DNA from: Bacteroidota bacterium
GTDB taxonomy: Bacteria; Bacteroidota; Kryptoniia; Kryptoniales; JAKASW01
Reading direction: 5' to 3'
NCBI GenBank assembly: GCA_021796055.1
Contig: JAJYOS010000321.1
Location: forward strand, 1 to 7,267
Length of the DNA stretch: 7,267 bases
The position numbers and the translations under genes are program-made. This document shows positions 5,176 to 7,267 of the stretch, piece after piece. Within the stretch, counting starts at the first letter, position 1. Each line of letters opens with the position of its first letter. The notes under the pieces are model-generated. The model saw nothing but the letters and a program-made list of their open reading frames with translations. It ran no database searches and was not told the DNA's origin.

Positions 5176-7257
5176 ATGAAGAGTCTGATATGCGTTTTCT
5201 TGTTGCTGCTGCTAGCTTTAGGTTGCAGCTCGTTGCAGGCACAGTGGGTGCAAACCAATGGACCTTACGGCGGCCAGATTACGTCTCTGGCCCTCGGCTC
5301 TAACGGGGCAAGCGGGACAAATGTTTTTGCCGGCACCATTAGCGACGGCGTCTTTTTTTCCAGCGACTATGGCACTAACTGGACCCCACTAAATGCTGGG
5401 TTGACATATAGGTATGTCCACTGTATTGCCGTTAGCGGTCTGAATCTTCTTGTGGGGACTGATGACGGCGTCATTCTTTTCAGCAGCAACGGCACGAGCT
5501 GGAACGAGGTTGACACTGCTCTAACGGGCAAACCTGTTCATTCACTTGCTGTCGCGGGCACCAATCTCTTTGCCGGGACTGGTGGCGGGGTCTTTCTTTC
5601 CACCGACGACGGTTCCAGTTGGACTAAGGCTGATTATGGTCTGAAGGACAAAGGTGTTTATGCGCTTGCTGTCTCGGGCACCGAACTCTTTGCCGGGACT
5701 GGTTACGGCGGAGTCTTTCTTTCGAACAACAACGGCGCAAGCTGGACTGCCGTCAATAAAGGATTACCATATCTCACTAGCGATAATACACTCTATGAAT
5801 GTATCACCGCTTTAGCCGCCTCAGGCGCGAATCTCTTTGCCAAGAGCTATGTCGGCGGCATCTTTCTCTCGACCAACAACGGCACAAGCTGGAGCGAAGT
5901 CAATGCCGGCTTACCGCATCTCCCTCTTGATACTGCAAGCCACGGTATCACCGCTTTAGCCGTCTCAGACACGAATCTCTTTGCTGGGACCGAAAGGGAT
6001 GGCTTGTTTCTCTCGACTAACAACGGCACGAGCTGGAGTTCACTTGATTCGAACCTTGCTGTCTCTTGTTTTGCGGTCTCGGGCACGAATGTCTTTGCCG
6101 GAACATGGTCGAGCGGCGTGTTTCTTTCCACTAATAACGGCATAAGTTGGAGTGCGGTCAATACCGGCTTGCCGAAAAGAATGTCTCCTCTTTCTTTTGC
6201 GGTCTCGGGCACTAATCTCTTTGCCGGGACTGACAGGGATGGCGTCTTTCTTTCCACCAACAACGGCGCAAGTTGGACTGCGATCAACACCGGCCTTCCA
6301 AATGATTGTGGTTATGAAAGCATCAGAGCGCTTGCAGTATCGGGTACCAATCTGTTTGCTGGGACCTGTATGAGTGGCGGATGGGGACCCACGACCGGCG
6401 GCGTCTTTCATTCCACTAACAGCGGTGCGAGTTGGATAAAGGCCGATTCAGGCTCATTGAACCTCGGTGTCTTTTGCCTTGCCGTTAGCCCTGAAAGTAC
6501 CGGTGGCACAAGTCTCTTCGTGGGCGGTGGCACTGGTGTCTACGATCAATGCCCGGTCTATCTTTCGACTAACAACGGCACGAGCTGGAACGAGGCCGAT
6601 TCTGGCATTGGGAACACAAACGTTTCTTTCGTCCAGGCCCTTGCCGTCAACCCCGACGGTACAGGTGGCACAAATCTCTTTGCCGGGAGCTACGGCGGCG
6701 GGGTCTTTATTTCGACCAACAACGGCAAGAGTTGGACCGCAGTCAATACCGGCTTACCGCACTATCCATTCGGTACTTCAGACTACAGTGTCAGCGCGTT
6801 TGCCGTGTCAGGAAGGAATCTCTTTGCCGGCACCCAATTCGGCGGGGTCTTTCTTTCGACCAACAACGGAACGAGTTGGTCTGCAGTCCGTACGGGGTTA
6901 CCTCATGATGCTTCGGGCTACTTAGACATCAGCGCTTTTGCCGTGTCGGGCACGAATCTCTTTGCCGGGGGTTACAACAGCGGCGTTTTCCTTTCCACCA
7001 ACAACGGCGCAAGTTGGAGTGCGGTCAATATAGGTTTGCCGAGCAACGGTGTCTCGTCTCTCGCCACATGCGGCACGGACATCTTTGCCGGAATTCCGGG
7101 GTGCGGCATATGGAGGCGACCGTTGTCGGAGATGATCGCGACATCCGTCACTGAGCCGAAGCAAACTCCGATGAAATTCAATCTGAGTCAAAACTATCCC
7201 AACCCCTTCAACCCAACGACAGAAATCAGATATCAGAAGTCAGCAATGTCAGTCTGA
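5176..7257 (+). CDS. Secreted Asp-box (BNR-like) repeat protein, probable double seven-bladed propeller, with frameshifted T9SS tail
   Basis: The 693-residue product opens with an export signal. Cleavage may be by signal peptidase I after LQA22, or by lipoprotein signal peptidase before C17 (LALGC). Residues about 28-640 carry 14 units with the pattern AVSGTNLFAGT..GGVFLSTNNGTSW. Twelve have a clear Asp-box (first at 62-69, last at 607-614), unit 2 has a degenerate one (FSSNGTSW), and unit 14 ends in GIWRRPL without one. Fourteen units fit two seven-bladed propellers. The role is probably binding or adhesion; no sialidase-type catalytic residues are evident. A T9SS type A tail starts at about 668 (FNLSQNYPNPFNPTTEIRY) but turns at residue 688 into KSAMSV and a TGA (7255-7257). 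The proper tail continues in another frame past the window edge. As read, the product lacks most of its sorting domain and may not be exported by the T9SS. Confidence 0.88.
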   Translation: MKSLICVFLLLLLALGCSSLQAQWVQTNGPYGGQITSLALGSNGASGTNVFAGTISDGVFFSSDYGTNWTPLNAGLTYRYVHCIAVSGLNLLVGTDDGVILFSSNGTSWNEVDTALTGKPVHSLAVAGTNLFAGTGGGVFLSTDDGSSWTKADYGLKDKGVYALAVSGTELFAGTGYGGVFLSNNNGASWTAVNKGLPYLTSDNTLYECITALAASGANLFAKSYVGGIFLSTNNGTSWSEVNAGLPHLPLDTASHGITALAVSDTNLFAGTERDGLFLSTNNGTSWSSLDSNLAVSCFAVSGTNVFAGTWSSGVFLSTNNGISWSAVNTGLPKRMSPLSFAVSGTNLFAGTDRDGVFLSTNNGASWTAINTGLPNDCGYESIRALAVSGTNLFAGTCMSGGWGPTTGGVFHSTNSGASWIKADSGSLNLGVFCLAVSPESTGGTSLFVGGGTGVYDQCPVYLSTNNGTSWNEADSGIGNTNVSFVQALAVNPDGTGGTNLFAGSYGGGVFISTNNGKSWTAVNTGLPHYPFGTSDYSVSAFAVSGRNLFAGTQFGGVFLSTNNGTSWSAVRTGLPHDASGYLDISAFAVSGTNLFAGGYNSGVFLSTNNGASWSAVNIGLPSNGVSSLATCGTDIFAGIPGCGIWRRPLSEMIATSVTEPKQTPMKFNLSQNYPNPFNPTTEIRYQKSAMSV
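5278..7119 (+). repeat. Array of 14 propeller-blade repeats conserved at DNA level
   Basis: Units of roughly 40-55 codons each contain an FAG[T] strand and, except the last, an Asp-box. Identity extends to the nucleotides: 6250-6277 and 6991-7018 are identical over 28 bases, and near-identical copies occur in most other units (for example around 5870, 6010, 6125, 6850). Units 1, 10 and 11 share a small insertion before the FAG strand (NGASGTN, ESTGGTS, DGTGGTN). The array could change unit number by recombination. Confidence 0.85.
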
Positions 7258-7267
7258 AAGTATATGA
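7216..7267 (+). repeat. Downstream copy of the duplicated T9SS-tail segment (cut by window edge)
   Basis: It aligns without mismatch to 4891-4949 after allowing one 7-base gap. The in-frame continuation of the sorting domain (SNVSLKVY) is readable in the shifted frame from 7242 to 7265, so the coding information for the tail is still there downstream of the frameshift. Confidence 0.85.
7225..7237 (+). repeat. 7-bp tandem repeat ATCAGAT, 1.86 copies (tail out of frame)
   Basis: One ATCAGAT (7225-7231) and ATCAGA (7232-7237) are present, exactly one unit fewer than in the gene upstream. The missing unit shifts the frame and leads to the TGA at 7255-7257. Confidence 0.85.

Noticed and set aside
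5847..6411. Reverse-strand open frames (147 and 123 codons) opposite the propeller repeats
   Set aside because: Their repeating sequence is simply the complement of the Asp-box repeats; low stop density follows from the repeat composition.
5278..7119. Repeat array as a CRISPR or non-coding satellite
   Set aside because: The repeats are in frame, encode a known blade motif, and have no constant-length spacers.

Overview
The window looks like part of a chromosome from the Bacteroidota/Ignavibacteriota side of the FCB group. Three separate reading frames carry the C-terminal type A sorting domain of the type IX secretion system (T9SS), with its NYPNPF motif. The variant NYPNPFNPTTEIRY is, from memory, typical of Ignavibacteria and related lineages. 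The two long secreted-protein genes also have strong Shine-Dalgarno sites, which fits Ignavibacteria-like lineages better than classical Bacteroidetes, where such sites are rare. Every gene I can support is on the + strand.

Layout. (1) Positions 2-847: the 3' end of a signalling gene encoding a receiver domain followed by an AraC-type DNA-binding domain. The frame is open to the left edge, so this is probably the end of a hybrid two-component sensor/regulator. (2) 848-995: a short gap with no clear gene. (3) 996-1304: a 102-residue protein that is almost nothing but a T9SS sorting domain, with no signal peptide and no cargo. (4) 1360-5109: a very large secreted protein made of a signal peptide, a five-bladed propeller of glycosidase type, a right-handed parallel beta-helix, a small beta-sandwich, an esterase of the enterochelin-esterase/CE1 type and a T9SS tail. 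(5) 5176-7257: a secreted repeat protein of 14 BNR/Asp-box-like units, probably two seven-bladed propellers. Its T9SS tail is cut short by a frameshift. The window ends 10 bases later.

How the parts may fit. The two large proteins are built for export across the inner membrane and then through the T9SS to the cell surface or outside. The first looks like a carbohydrate-active protein (esterase plus sugar-binding or glycosidase-like folds). The second looks like a binding or adhesion scaffold. The regulator just upstream is of a kind that often controls polysaccharide-use genes, but a link here is only inferred from position.

The most interesting signal is at the DNA level. The T9SS tail-coding regions of the two large genes are identical over 52 aligned bases except for one 7-bp unit. 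The upstream gene has one more copy of the tandem repeat ATCAGAT and keeps the tail in frame. The downstream gene lacks it and runs into a stop. This could be a slipped-strand event that removes the export/anchoring signal, a decayed gene, or a sequencing error.
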